A DNA stretch of 64,000 bases, from assembly GCF_001661265.1 (NCBI RefSeq), contig NW_017566993.1, positions 372,001 to 436,000 on the forward strand, written 5' to 3'. A program made the position numbers and the translations under genes. The stretch comes from Saitoella complicata NRRL Y-17804. Its lineage: Eukaryota; Ascomycota; Saitoellomycetes; Saitoellales; Saitoellaceae. Positions within the stretch are counted from its first letter, which is position 1. The number at the start of each line of letters is the position of its first letter. The notes under the pieces are model-generated. The model saw nothing but the letters and a program-made list of their open reading frames with translations. It was not told where the DNA came from and did not search any database. Positions 23,001 to 30,100 of this stretch are shown one piece after another.

Positions 23001-24895
23001 AGACTAAGAAAAAGTCATTACAGCCGCCCGTAATTCCTGAGACGAACATGCGTCTGGTGGTGAACATTCTTACTGCACGCGAGTGTTCTAGTCGCACTTT
23101 CCAGAGCACTTTGGCGACAATGCATCACCTGGCTGCTCTTCCTGAGGGCCGCGATGTCATAGCCGGAGAATTGGTCAAACAGGCACGTCACCTGGGCGAC
23201 GTTATTCATGCGGATTTGGACGCCCTGGTCGTTAAGATCAAGGCTGCTAAGAACGGTGAAGACGTTCAAGGTTTGGCTTTGGCCCAGTTCTCACCAGCAA
23301 GCTCCGATCAAGCTAAGCTCCTTCGCATTCTCAAGGCCATGGACTACTTGTTTGACCGTAACCGTGCGTCTGTCAATTTGAGCAAGCAGGAAAAGATCGA
23401 CATTCTCGGTGACCTGTATGAGCGTCTAGCATTTACGCAGCTCTGGGACAAGCTCAGTGCTTGTTTGGATGCTGTTCACGAGCATGCGGACATGATGCAC
23501 GTTGCAACTGTTTTGCTTCCTCTGATCGAGGCTTTGATGGTGGTCTGCAAGAACACGGACTCAAGCAAGGATGCGGCAGCGGTCACCCAAGATCTTAGCC
23601 AGGATGCACCTACTAATGCTTCTCAGGCTCTACTCCTCTCGTTCACGGACAAGCACCGTAAGATCCTCAACCAGATGGTTCGTAACAACCCTAACCTCAT
23701 GAGCGGTTCTTTCTCCCTTCTGGTCCGGAACCCGAAGGCTTTGGAATTCGACAACAAGCGCAACTACTTTACGCGCAAGATCCACGAGCGCCCGAATACC
23801 CGGGATACATTTGCTCCTCTTCAGCTTAACGTTCGAAGAGATCAGGTGTTCCATGATTCTTTCCGTGCTCTTTACTTCAAGACCGCGGATGAGATCAAGT
23901 ATTCCAAGCTCAATATTCGATTCCATGGCGAGGAGGGTGTAGACGCCGGAGGTGTCACGCGTGAGTGGTTCCAGGTGCTTGCTCGACAGATGTTCAACCC
24001 TGACTATGCGCTCTTCACGCCGGTGTCATCCGACAGCACTACCTTCCACCCCAACCAGACGTCTGGTGTTAACCCGGAGCACCTGTTGTTCTTCAAGTTC
24101 ATCGGACGAATCATTGGTAAGGCGTTGTACGATAACCGTCTCTTGGACTGTTATTTCAGTCGTGCTGTGTACAAGCGCATGCTTGGCACCCCGGTATCTC
24201 TCAAGGATATGGAGTCTCTTGATCTTGATTACTACAAGTCGCTTTGCTGGATCCTCGAGAATGACATCACGGACATCATCGCCGAGACGTTCTCCATGGA
24301 GGTTGACGAGTACGGAGTGACGAAGATCATTGATCTCAAGCCGGATGGACGTAACATTCCAGTTACGGAGGAAAACAAGCAGGAGTACGTTAAGCTTGTG
24401 GTCGAGTACAGATTGATTACCAGTGTCAAGGAGCAGCTCGACAACTTCATCATGGGTTTCCATGATATCATCTCCCCAGACCTGGTCAAGATCTTCAACG
24501 AAAAGGAATTGGAATTGCTCATCTCGGGTCTCCCTGACATCGACATCGACGACTGGCGCAACAACACGGAATACCAAAACTACACTGCTGCTTCACCCCA
24601 AGTACAGTGGTTCTGGCGTGCGGTTCGTTCGTTCGACGATGAGGAGCGTGCCAAGTTGCTTCAGTTCTCGACTGGTACTTCAAAGGTCCCGCTTAATGGG
24701 TTCAAGGAGCTGGAGGGTATGCAGGGTATCCAGAAATTCAGCATTCACCGCGACTTTGCCTCAATTGAGCGATTGCCGCAGAGTCATACGTGTTTCAATC
24801 AGCTTGATTTGCCGGCGTATGAGTCGTATGAGCAGTTGAGGACGCAGTTGTTGATGGCCATTAGTGAAGGAAATGTTGGATTCGGATTTGCTTAG
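14072..24895 (+). CDS. TOM1: Giant HECT-type E3 ubiquitin ligase, Tom1/HUWE1 family
   Basis: A single uninterrupted frame of 3607 residues, the usual Tom1 length. The N-terminal half (about residues 90-900) is the armadillo-like region (DUF908/DUF913). A UBA domain lies near 1285-1325 ('LTGMGFSRGAARHALQHA'). An Asp/Glu-rich stretch occupies about 2020-2255, the acidic region used for histone and basic substrate recognition in this family. A long Arg/Glu helix near 2460-2525 precedes three ubiquitin-binding UBM-like repeats: 'DAEFLEALPEDMREEVL', 'SPEFLEALPDDIREELL' and 'DPASFLASLDPELRRSVL' (about 2555-2670). The HECT domain spans about 3250-3607. The catalytic cysteine is Cys3574 in 'SHTCFNQLDLP', 33 residues from the end. 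Homologues act in nucleus and cytosol on excess ribosomal proteins and histones. The ATG follows a pyrimidine-rich leader. Confidence 0.97.
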   Translation: MTKIKKTAPRRLATPPAFLNDYIQKASSCPEPELAEHLATLQEWTFPRGDVYNWIPVLDRFDEILERIVTEWGLKKGIQTKEFDGDTEKLVREMLRVSTMLMDWCSNRTLYSSGAQLNDLLHTTSPEILLATLNLSLRLAQRASTRSSRPALPISADRLLEIALMHPTSRTGHRLDFLKLTSPEPVGKEYQSLTWSWHRHLEGDEAREVAEREQAEREKHEGVTPALARRPSAREVHSHLPPTTPTPASRTAPRPQPPVPQSEKKEKESPEKEKEAENGLQEGMTTIELGPDVLTSKPVVDVVQDIISQNKLSEKSHFALLLKTRLVASINDVPTRLTLFQCRVLAIACFTYVAQENVFTSRFLVTEPEIVQQLAELVHPDRKVDRVVQTSVFYALEAIAHHRPKLGDVLSSLNASVNHGVLLYIIRRAIHDLEERAADKEVRAYMDALFGLLHYLSSTQQAGLMLCSAGILPLLVQFMKLEPAATTRAVTKGVGLLDHLVYGFQPAFTSFCGCNGLNILVDRIQSEVNTAVEKAPQWEGQKSGTMDYAMSVENFALLKCMLKFVLHMMQTSGNQDGLRNLIDSSLLKSLSVIFGNEAVFGSSVFAVAVNILATFIHNEPTSYPIIHEAKLSHAFLEAVSNNILPSADVMASLPNAFGAICLNSQGAELFKQYSPLTKFFEVFLMTEHVKLLTHTDVSGILGTSVDELVRHHPVLKEEVMTGVVTVLKGMIEMGQESGNPAISGTIEAKLHARSAAAEVASTSGDVEMTDTRDDKAATTVDKKKDEEEDRPMIEMFIDFWARFLEGLFQNQGHCKRFIELDGPNTLLALYTLPALPYNFAQSPGAYSLSHILRLLSEVNATTVLAAILQGLYVYVNKANELMPATNESIFEHFLDVQQTDEEVVSAGTYALRTLVRAHNMTTLLAEIYATPIFSHGRSTLPFFLPFATDEQNKDLIASLGQLQRMCIWEEILLTAPLSKEWNEASRVKDDDTPKSKENEEKQKGLEAGVDKDDPKFKNVKTFRFLVSQIPASITPFFQGLSKMLFTRRQPDANHRKQALKVSGRMARVMIENLSWERAAESDNANNKYGFCIVMLHFLMQVLMDDRSTPVLQITVLYSFYKQDGMKVLSRILDSLMQEAATLPFVTDQEIEKDGHSKMAYVFGGIKIVLKFFHQITTPKILVDAAQSTGMASKERDRNTPDFYQANEFLVQLRREVLPAAHKIWESPTLLKLSSSIVKSVAQIMAASLKGDAEVAATRPEVSTRDPFSLIGRGIAALTAPNASETDRVGVLTGMGFSRGAARHALQHAANNITIATQYLLSHPELQQMPEQTPAQAEPAPQAAPATDAAGTGAAVPATTGEGDTSMQVDEDKPSQASILEQLNELRNDIRTSLIDRALEVIRVHNDATYDVAQLVINAPVDWKQDGWKKDAVLTVILSLDSLSESRFDSEDNAKGLTTIAHLLNYLLHDGHLYEKCNSLLPQLTPVLMELAKVEDGKPAPWLPHIFLIMETVITDVDEATKVSSTEDGSLQDTSSSGTHTLSVEARKSFFDSALAVLTSEPTEKNLTLAVLRVLLRLTRNREYASMFVDRGGLALLFANLRKTVGKYDDSIQIPIISILRHVIEDRETLKAIMRSEIQTFFDQPRAGGRAVDASTYLRGLSQLALRDSALFIEATQEMCKISRYDPNARTQGIVLKDKPKDDEATSTMSAEEKPILNATKALAVEETPKRSSFERQDGVIHFLLTELLSCKDERRDSGVPAQSSDGNKDVNMQNTVESEYVEDGKRPDFKAEDHPGYIYRCFILQSLSELLSCYTRCKLEFVKFSRRANPREAMTPAVKPRSTVLNHLLYELIPHGFVNVPEDNQSRMRYSTSNWAMSVVVALCAATGEDLGRDNEADLQFVRKFVLEGILKTFKDITASTEPMEYRYSRLMTLADLCYRLLVAQANQGTTNQGLFNDTHDKLAKLMFEKNFVSTLTNALAEVDLNYPLARKVIRQVLRPLKTLSKTAIRLSESAELGDLQEKPTGDEDEISTEASLSDEDDESSDREETPDLYRNSALGMFDGNMEEDNSEGDSENEFDDEDAEMYEEMEFDHDGSETGSDLSDEDMEDLQGGDDVEIVLDEDEDEDHDDEDEDDDELGSDEEMEMEILGEIDGSDIELDGGDDDEEDEDDDEDDSMDDESIDDQDDDEAEEDAAWETEEAAEGDVQNPFNIDPEGDDDDDDDLDDMDSIDEAIMAADDLADEEAEETHMGWETTADEPGQAQAPRPPRGTMFPFGLPGMRPSAMGSLGGIPDIRRPRHGEDAGASHPLLVNPAAAVATAPHEPARRGGDTSRPDSFSDWIHSIEELIGSGAVHMLGDAINRLSNAPPGAIRVEVATSNGNVLTHDLEQILGRRPGANVSRPPREDPTSATTGFVPTATFVRWNDEVRIIYGSTSNVAERLQRLVSRLADALIPAAVEEERVRKEEERKAQEKARAEDEARRKEEAARLAKEREEAEARAREEAERKAAEEAARVAESAGQDTPMEGMEGSGEAGPSASRQRATVRLRGAEVDITELDVDAEFLEALPEDMREEVLSQHIRERRASTRPDEPSEISPEFLEALPDDIREELLAQEAADRRRREREREREEQQAPDAQASTGPAEIDPASFLASLDPELRRSVLADAEDDFIAQLPPALAAEAGNMRPRGTLNVGRPGGAIEQLLQGRRGTAAEGGEAGKKEELKKPAPRRDMIQLLDKSGIATLVRLLFLPQVGEKTILHDILLNVCENKQNRAEIVNLLLAVLQDGSGSLHAVEKSFAQVSYRAKGPNTPKPTTKPKLGSALGSLTQVAGDNAPMVLAQQCLQTLSHIVGWNEHLAMFFLHEHELFGGLRKPNKKGKNKEPPRSAKFPINMLLSLLERPLFLQNTGIMDSLSQLLSATTRPLIALSKKEAKLKEEAKKDADASKESAQATESSAVSEVESKVTEAPTSDAKPATETKKKSLQPPVIPETNMRLVVNILTARECSSRTFQSTLATMHHLAALPEGRDVIAGELVKQARHLGDVIHADLDALVVKIKAAKNGEDVQGLALAQFSPASSDQAKLLRILKAMDYLFDRNRASVNLSKQEKIDILGDLYERLAFTQLWDKLSACLDAVHEHADMMHVATVLLPLIEALMVVCKNTDSSKDAAAVTQDLSQDAPTNASQALLLSFTDKHRKILNQMVRNNPNLMSGSFSLLVRNPKALEFDNKRNYFTRKIHERPNTRDTFAPLQLNVRRDQVFHDSFRALYFKTADEIKYSKLNIRFHGEEGVDAGGVTREWFQVLARQMFNPDYALFTPVSSDSTTFHPNQTSGVNPEHLLFFKFIGRIIGKALYDNRLLDCYFSRAVYKRMLGTPVSLKDMESLDLDYYKSLCWILENDITDIIAETFSMEVDEYGVTKIIDLKPDGRNIPVTEENKQEYVKLVVEYRLITSVKEQLDNFIMGFHDIISPDLVKIFNEKELELLISGLPDIDIDDWRNNTEYQNYTAASPQVQWFWRAVRSFDDEERAKLLQFSTGTSKVPLNGFKELEGMQGIQKFSIHRDFASIERLPQSHTCFNQLDLPAYESYEQLRTQLLMAISEGNVGFGFA

Positions 24896-25164
24896 TGTTG
24901 GTGTGATATGATATGTCGAGCGTGGTTGTGGTTGTGGTTGTGCATTTGTTGTATTTGTTAGACATCGGTTCGTGATTGGTATTGCATTTCTTTTTCTTTG
25001 TGTTTTTTTACGCCTTTGGAATAGCTATAGGCGTCATGCATCTATATATTGTTTTCTACTTTGAACCTCTGCTACCGTATCCTGGCTGCTGTGGGGTTTC
25101 TTAGCCGATATCGATAAGCCGTATAGACATACAGAACGGGTAACCGCCGAACTCCTCTTTTCAA

Positions 25165-25862
25165 ATGACAGCCATGGAATCAGATACAGACAGTCTCGAT
25201 GGTATCCACGACACAACCCTTACCTGACCTCTCGCTAACATCCCATCCCAACAGGCGCCCTCCTCCTCAAAGCCGTAACGCTCACCTCAATCCTCCCCTC
25301 AACAATCTCCCGTCCCCTAACCCTCCTAACCACAAACGCAATACACCACCTCCTCTCCTTCTCCTTCCTCGAAGCCATCAATCTCGTGTTGTTGTTGGGG
25401 GGGACGCATGTTTTGGTGGGGGCGCATACGTCGAATGTGAGCGCGATGTTGTTCTATGCGTTTGCGCCGTATGAGAGGATACCGATGCCGGGGAGAGATG
25501 TGGGGAGGGGGATGGTGAGTCCGTGGTTGCATAGTGTGAGTTGGTTATTGAACATACGCGCTTGGACCGGATTCACACTTCTCAACCCTTGGGGCACAAT
25601 CATCATCTCCCTGACCCGGGGCCTACGAAAACCATTCACGAGGGACGGAATGAACGAAGTGGAGTGGGTTACGATCGGGCTGGTGTGTGTGTATGCGCTC
25701 TTTATGGCGTGGAGTGCGTCGGTGTGGTGGGCTGCGGTGTGGAAAGACAGTTTTATGTGGTTGGAGCCTTGGGAGGCGTTGAATGATGTGGCGAGGAAGG
25801 AGATGTGTTTTGGACGGGTTTTGTTAGAGCAGGTTTTGGATCGGTATGTTACGCCAAGTTGA
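25165..25862 (+). CDS. Uncharacterised multi-pass membrane protein, copy B
   Basis: Paralogue of the gene at 10320-10990. Exon 1 (25165-25201) encodes an acidic start ending '..DSLDG'; a 53-nt intron in phase 1 (GTATCC .. GCTAACATCC .. AACAG) is followed by exon 2 (25255-25862). Total 214 residues, or 211 from the next in-frame ATG at 25174. Hydrophobic stretches lie at 'FLEAINLVLLLGGTHVLVGAHT', read in two parts, at 'AWTGFTLLNPWGTIIIS' and at 'VTIGLVCVYALFMAWSASVWW'. The C-terminal 'FMWLEPWEALNDVARKE' matches 'FTVWEPWEALDKVMKAA' of copy A. The sequences have diverged a lot, so the duplication is old. No enzyme motif is visible. It lies 270 bases downstream of TOM1 on the same strand. Confidence 0.76.
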
Positions 25863-26168
25863 AGGCTAATTGACCTATATCCAAGGTGCTTGAGCAAGGA
25901 CTTCTCGAAGCTGTTGAGTCCAAAGCATGCTGAAGCATAGTTCAAGTCAACACTTCCCATTCTCCGTGCCAGCAGCCTTCGGTTCGTGCGTGCAAGTCCG
26001 GCGGGCGGATCGTCGAAGTGAACTATAGCCTCCACAGCGTCCCCGGTTCCGTATAAGCACTGGTACCCCTATTCCGTGCCAGGCCGAGCTCATTCGACAA
26101 CGTAGGCCTGCTGTATAGCTGCCACTTCCCATTCCACCCAAAACCCACACTCAACCCGTCCTATATCT
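25863..26168. other. Intergenic, convergent 3' flanks
   Basis: About 300 bases between the membrane-protein gene and the ELP6 3' end. The stretch 25940-26110 is non-repetitive; nothing recognised. Confidence 0.4.
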
Positions 26169-27150
26169 TCACACCCCATGCCCCCTCGCAAAAACCCTCA
26201 TCCCACTAAACAACCACTCCCCCCTCCCCTCCTCCTCCCCCTTCCCCTCCCCCTCTTCTCCAATGTAAGACGCACCACCCCTGACCATCCTCAATACCCC
26301 CGTTACATCCTTCGCTCGGCCGGTGGAGAGTGGCTCGACGTTGATGATGCGGAATGCGCGGGCGGCGAGGGATGTGAGGAGGAGGGCGTGGGCGCGTTCG
26401 AGGGGGGGTGGTGGGGTGGTGGTGGTGGGGGGCAGGGAGGGGGCGGAGGGAGGGGGGGGTCGATGGGGAGGGATAGGAGGGTTGTTGAGCAGAACTAAGG
26501 GCTTGTGTTAGTCACTGTTGCGGGGCCTGGGGGGTTTGTGATCATGGCATGCCTTCTGGAGGAAAGTAACCAGATCGAGGACTTCATTCGCATCCCCCAA
26601 TCCAAGCGCACTAACGGTCTCGAGACCCTCGATGATTAATACAGGGTCGTCGTTCATGCCCTTCAAGGCTGTCGTTATTGGTGGTGCGAAGGAGCTTATG
26701 CCACCGCCGCCACCGCCGGTTCGCGGGTCAGGGAAGTATAGACGTGGGTCTGCGCCGGGTTTGGGGGTAGTGTTGGACGGAGGTGGGAGTAGGATGTCCG
26801 AGAATCCGTCGATGAAGGTGAATGTACCGTTTTGTTTGTGTGTGGTGAGATCGAGGCCCTAGTATCCGAATATCAGTCACCTGCAGTCACATATTGGGGA
26901 TACGGACGGCGCAACACACCCATTTACGGAGGCTGGAGGCGTGGTGGTGGTAGTTATTCATGAATGAAATAAAGACGACGGAGCGAGCGTTGAGGAGTGC
27001 GGTATGGATGAAGTGATGTAACATGAACTCGGCTGGCGTCGCGAGGGTCTGGGTGATCAGTACGAGGCTCTCGTCCGGTGGTAAGGAGGCCCGGTGTCCC
27101 CGATGTGCTGCGGGGAAATGGATGAAGTCGGCGATATTTCTGGCTGCCAT
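26169..27150 (-). CDS. ELP6: Elongator complex subunit 6
   Basis: Elp6 belongs to the RecA-like Elp4-5-6 ring of Elongator, which supports wobble-uridine modification of tRNAs in the cytoplasm. Exon 1 is 27150-26920, starting MAARNIADFIHF, and contains 'SLVLITQTLATPAEFMLHHF' and 'NARSVVFISFMNN'. A 61-nt intron (26919-26859) follows. Exon 2 (26858 to about 26548-26570) holds 'GTFTFIDGFSDILLPPP' and 'DPVLIIEGLETVSALGLG'. Exon 3 (26494-26169) holds the diagnostic 'EPLSTGRAKDVTGVLRM' and ends '..MRVFARGHGV'. The second junction is not clean. The acceptor (TGACTAAC .. CTTAG|26494) is clear, but the only standard donor nearby (GTTACT at 26570) puts exon 3 out of frame, while a GC donor at 26548 keeps it. 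A sequence error in the C-run near 26410-26450 is another explanation. Divergent from the gene at 27351. Confidence 0.82.
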
Positions 27151-27350
27151 GGTTTGGTTGTGATCTCGAGGGGGTCTGTATCGTGCGAAACTCGCGCTCG
27201 GGGACGCTGAGGGAGCTCGTGTGTGATACGGGACCCCCCCCCCTGGTGAGCCACGCTGAGCCACCGATCCCAAAAAGTACGGCGGACCTCAACTCTATAG
27301 CAACTCTATAGCCAGTCGTCGTCGAGAGTATTCGCAGCTGGCCTCGATCA
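27151..27350. promoter_or_regulatory. Short bidirectional promoter ELP6 / RRM-like gene
   Basis: Only 200 bases separate two divergent start codons, so both promoters must overlap. An ACTCTATAGCA-like repeat occurs twice side by side at about 27289-27311 ('caactctatagcaactctatag'), within 65 bases of the right-hand start; it could hold a shared element. Inference from layout. Confidence 0.5.
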
Positions 27351-28148
27351 ATGTCAACATCCTCCGCCGTGAGGCACATGTCCACACAAATACGCGGCCC
27401 CGCGATCCCGCGTGTCAACATCCTCAAGAACACCGGTGTTTACGAAGACATCAACCTCTCCCGCCGCCCCGAACACTTCACGAACAACAGAAACCGCGTC
27501 AGGGGACCTCATTCAGTCGACGGCAGAGTCTCACCAAACACCCACTCCCTCGCCGACAGCAGGCTACCCGAAAACTACAACCCCGACGCATCCTGTATCA
27601 AGATCTTCCCCCTCGACACCAAGACACTCCCCCGGGATCTCCTCAACCTCCAACCAGATCTCAAAGACTCGATCGTTGAGGTCAAACAACGACGCGTGAC
27701 GAGGCAACTCGTGTCAAATGGTGGATTCTACATCAAATTCAAATCCGCGCTCGCGGCCCGGGAATGGTACAAATCCTGCCCCGAAACCGCGATCCCGAAT
27801 GCGTATTCGAAGGGGAAGGCGACTATCCGCCTCGTCGAAGACCGAACAATGGAAGCGCAGATCACTCCCGGCGAGGAGAAGGCTTACCCATCAGGAACTT
27901 CAGTCATCATGCGTGGCTTCCCAGAGGGGACATTGGCGTCTATCGCCAAAGAACTGCAAAGGTTGGAATTTGAATGTAACTTGGGGGCGCGTGATTTCTG
28001 GGGACTCAAGGGTGGGAAGGTCACCTATTTGGTTCATGTGAAGACGGAGGAGGAGGCGTGGAGGTTGGTTAGGACGTTTGATCAGACGTATTGGATGGAA
28101 AAGAAGTATGGACGGCAGGGGTTGTTGACTTGTGAGGTCGTATACTAA
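27351..28148 (+). CDS. Hypothetical protein, possible RRM-like folds
   Basis: A 265-residue intronless frame with ATG at 27351. Not recognised with confidence. The first 80 residues are basic and polar and could be a mitochondrial presequence. Two segments look like RRM-type beta-alpha-beta folds. The first runs from 'SCIKIFPLDTKTLPRDLLNL' to 'GGFYIKFKSALAAREWYKS'; the second from 'GTSVIMRGFPEGTLASIAKE' to 'VTYLVHVKTEEEAWRLVRTF'. In each, a hydrophobic strand, a helix and an aromatic second strand appear in RRM order. I infer an RNA-binding role, perhaps in mitochondria, but no family is claimed. It shares a 200-bp promoter with ELP6 and is convergent with the lunapark gene. Confidence 0.7.
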   Translation: MSTSSAVRHMSTQIRGPAIPRVNILKNTGVYEDINLSRRPEHFTNNRNRVRGPHSVDGRVSPNTHSLADSRLPENYNPDASCIKIFPLDTKTLPRDLLNLQPDLKDSIVEVKQRRVTRQLVSNGGFYIKFKSALAAREWYKSCPETAIPNAYSKGKATIRLVEDRTMEAQITPGEEKAYPSGTSVIMRGFPEGTLASIAKELQRLEFECNLGARDFWGLKGGKVTYLVHVKTEEEAWRLVRTFDQTYWMEKKYGRQGLLTCEVVY

Positions 28149-28388
28149 AAATAGAGCATGCGTTGGATCTGGGCGGGCGGTGGAGGAGATGAAGCTGGTA
28201 CGGATGCTGAATACGATATCATGAAGGTGGGGGGCTACATTAGGGAATAAAAACATTATTCTCATCTTTCCGTGGTAACGTCATCGAACCATGTACCTAT
28301 TATGCCTTTCATCAATGTTATGTGAGCCATCCAGGGCCATCTGTCATTTCCATTCCAGACCATCCCTACACTCCAACTCCACATTCAC

Positions 28389-29619
28389 TCACATCTTCGG
28401 ACTCGCACCCCGACTCCCCGTCGTCTCCCCCTCACTCGGCACATACTCACTCCCCTCACTCATCCCCCTCACATGCCCCTTCTCCTCCTTCTCACCCTCC
28501 CCTTGCCCTCCCTTCCCTTCACCCACCCCCGGTACAACCACCACCGTCACAGGCGCCGGTGGTGCCGGCCCATTCAACCCCCCACACATCCTACACCCCC
28601 ATCTCAAACCCCTAACATCCTCCCCCGGCATCGCCAACCCATTATGCGCGGCACAGAAACGGCAGATGAGGGCGTAGCGTGATGATGGCTCTGCTGGGTC
28701 GTCGGGGCCGATGAGGAGGGTCATCAGGTGGGCGTACCAGGGTATTTCGAAGGGGGGTTGTTGGGAGGCGGAGGGGGTGAGGACGGCAGGTGGGTGGGAC
28801 GTGGATTGCCCGAAGGAGGAGCCGAAGGAAAGGGGGTGGGGGGAGAGTTGTGTCGGTGTTGGTAATGAGGCGGCTCGGGTACTTGGTGTTCGTGGGCTGG
28901 ATGTTGGTATCTTGCCTTCTTTTGTTGCCATTCGTCTCGGTACGGGACCCCCACTCGCTGGGCTCGCTCTCCCCGTTGACTTGGTGGCTTCCTTGAGTGG
29001 AGTGGCGGCGGTCCCTTTCGCGCCCTTCTTTGGGATAAAGTTCTTTGGTGAGGTACCATTCGCTGCGGCCGCCGCGTTTTCGTATCGTTGGACGAGGGAT
29101 TGCGTACTGTAGAAATTCGTCTTCGTCTTGAGTTCTTCGATTTTGGATGATTGCTGGGATCGAAGTGACAGTAATTGTGTTTCTGCTTGCTTTGTCAGTA
29201 CAAGTCGAAAAACCTGCGAGAGTCACCAACCTTCACTCGATATCCGCCTCGAATAGTACACCCCCAATACATTCCTAACACCATACACAACCCCCGGCCC
29301 CACCAATATCACCGATGCCTTCTTAGCCCATGCACCCCACTCTTCCCTCGCATCCGGCCGTTTACCGACAACTAAGACGAATAGAACGACGTAGATAACG
29401 TATGCGACGATACTGTAGAATGACCATAGGGCGCGGTAGCGACGGAGACGGGAGTGGTAAAGGGAGAGAGCGGTATCGTGTTTCTGGATTTTTGTGGCAA
29501 GTTCGGAGAGGATTTTCTCGTAGTCGTCCTCCTGTGGGCAAACATGTCAGATTACGTGAAGGTCAATATCACAGAAAGTCAGTCACACCCACCTTCTTCC
29601 AGGGCCACAAAGAGGGCAT
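28389..29619 (-). CDS. LNP1: Lunapark-type ER three-way-junction protein
   Basis: Lunapark stabilises three-way junctions of the tubular endoplasmic reticulum. Exons 29619-29593, 29531-29231 and 29182-28389 (introns of 61 and 48 nt) give 373 residues. After a short MPSLWPWKKEDD start and a first coiled coil ('YEKILSELATKIQKHDTALS') come two membrane segments forming a hairpin ('LWSFYSIVAYVIYVVLFVLV' and 'ASVILVGPGVVYGVRNVLGV'). A second coiled coil follows ('ETQLLSLRSQQSSKIEELKT'). The cytosolic C-terminus has the family's C4 zinc finger, CxxC..CxxC: 'YALICRFCAAHNGLA' and 'LRWGCRMCGGLNG'. Between them lies a long Ser/Pro-rich linker. The tail after the zinc finger is Gly/Glu-rich and low in complexity. 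The two coiled coils, hairpin and zinc finger are all present and in order. Confidence 0.92.
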
Positions 29620-30100
29620 GTTGTTGATCAGAATTCAGACCAGTTGTCGCAGTGAATGCTGGTGATAAAAAGATGAGATGAAGAGGACCGGTATAATTAA
29701 GCTTCCGATTCAATGAGGAGAGGACAACTGCGGTTCAATTGCAATTTGCAAATCTTTAAGTTTGCGTCGTTTTGGTGTTCATGTTTCCTTAAACGCGCCA
29801 ATGACGCCCTCATGCAGATCACGTGAACGCCGAATCAACGTTACCGCAGCGACTGCTCCATTCGGTCGACGTCGTCGTTAAGTCAGCATCGAGAGCAATA
29901 CGGTATCGAGAACCGCGTAGGCCTCCTGAAAACAGGTGTGAACTGCTTCGAACGGACGCTGTGAAAACAGACGCTTACGATACTGTTTACAGAGTTACGT
30001 TTATCCTCGCAAAGACGAATACCTAGAGATACGGCTACCCGCGTTTAAAAGCAAGGTTTGCGAATCTTCTTGCTCAATCAGTACCGCCCAAAATACAGCC
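29620..30100. promoter_or_regulatory. Divergent promoter region LNP1 / IMP2
   Basis: A 481-base spacer between divergent genes. A TTTAAA-like box at about 30044 lies some 55 bases before the IMP2 start and could serve as a TATA-type element. Nothing else recognised. Confidence 0.4.
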
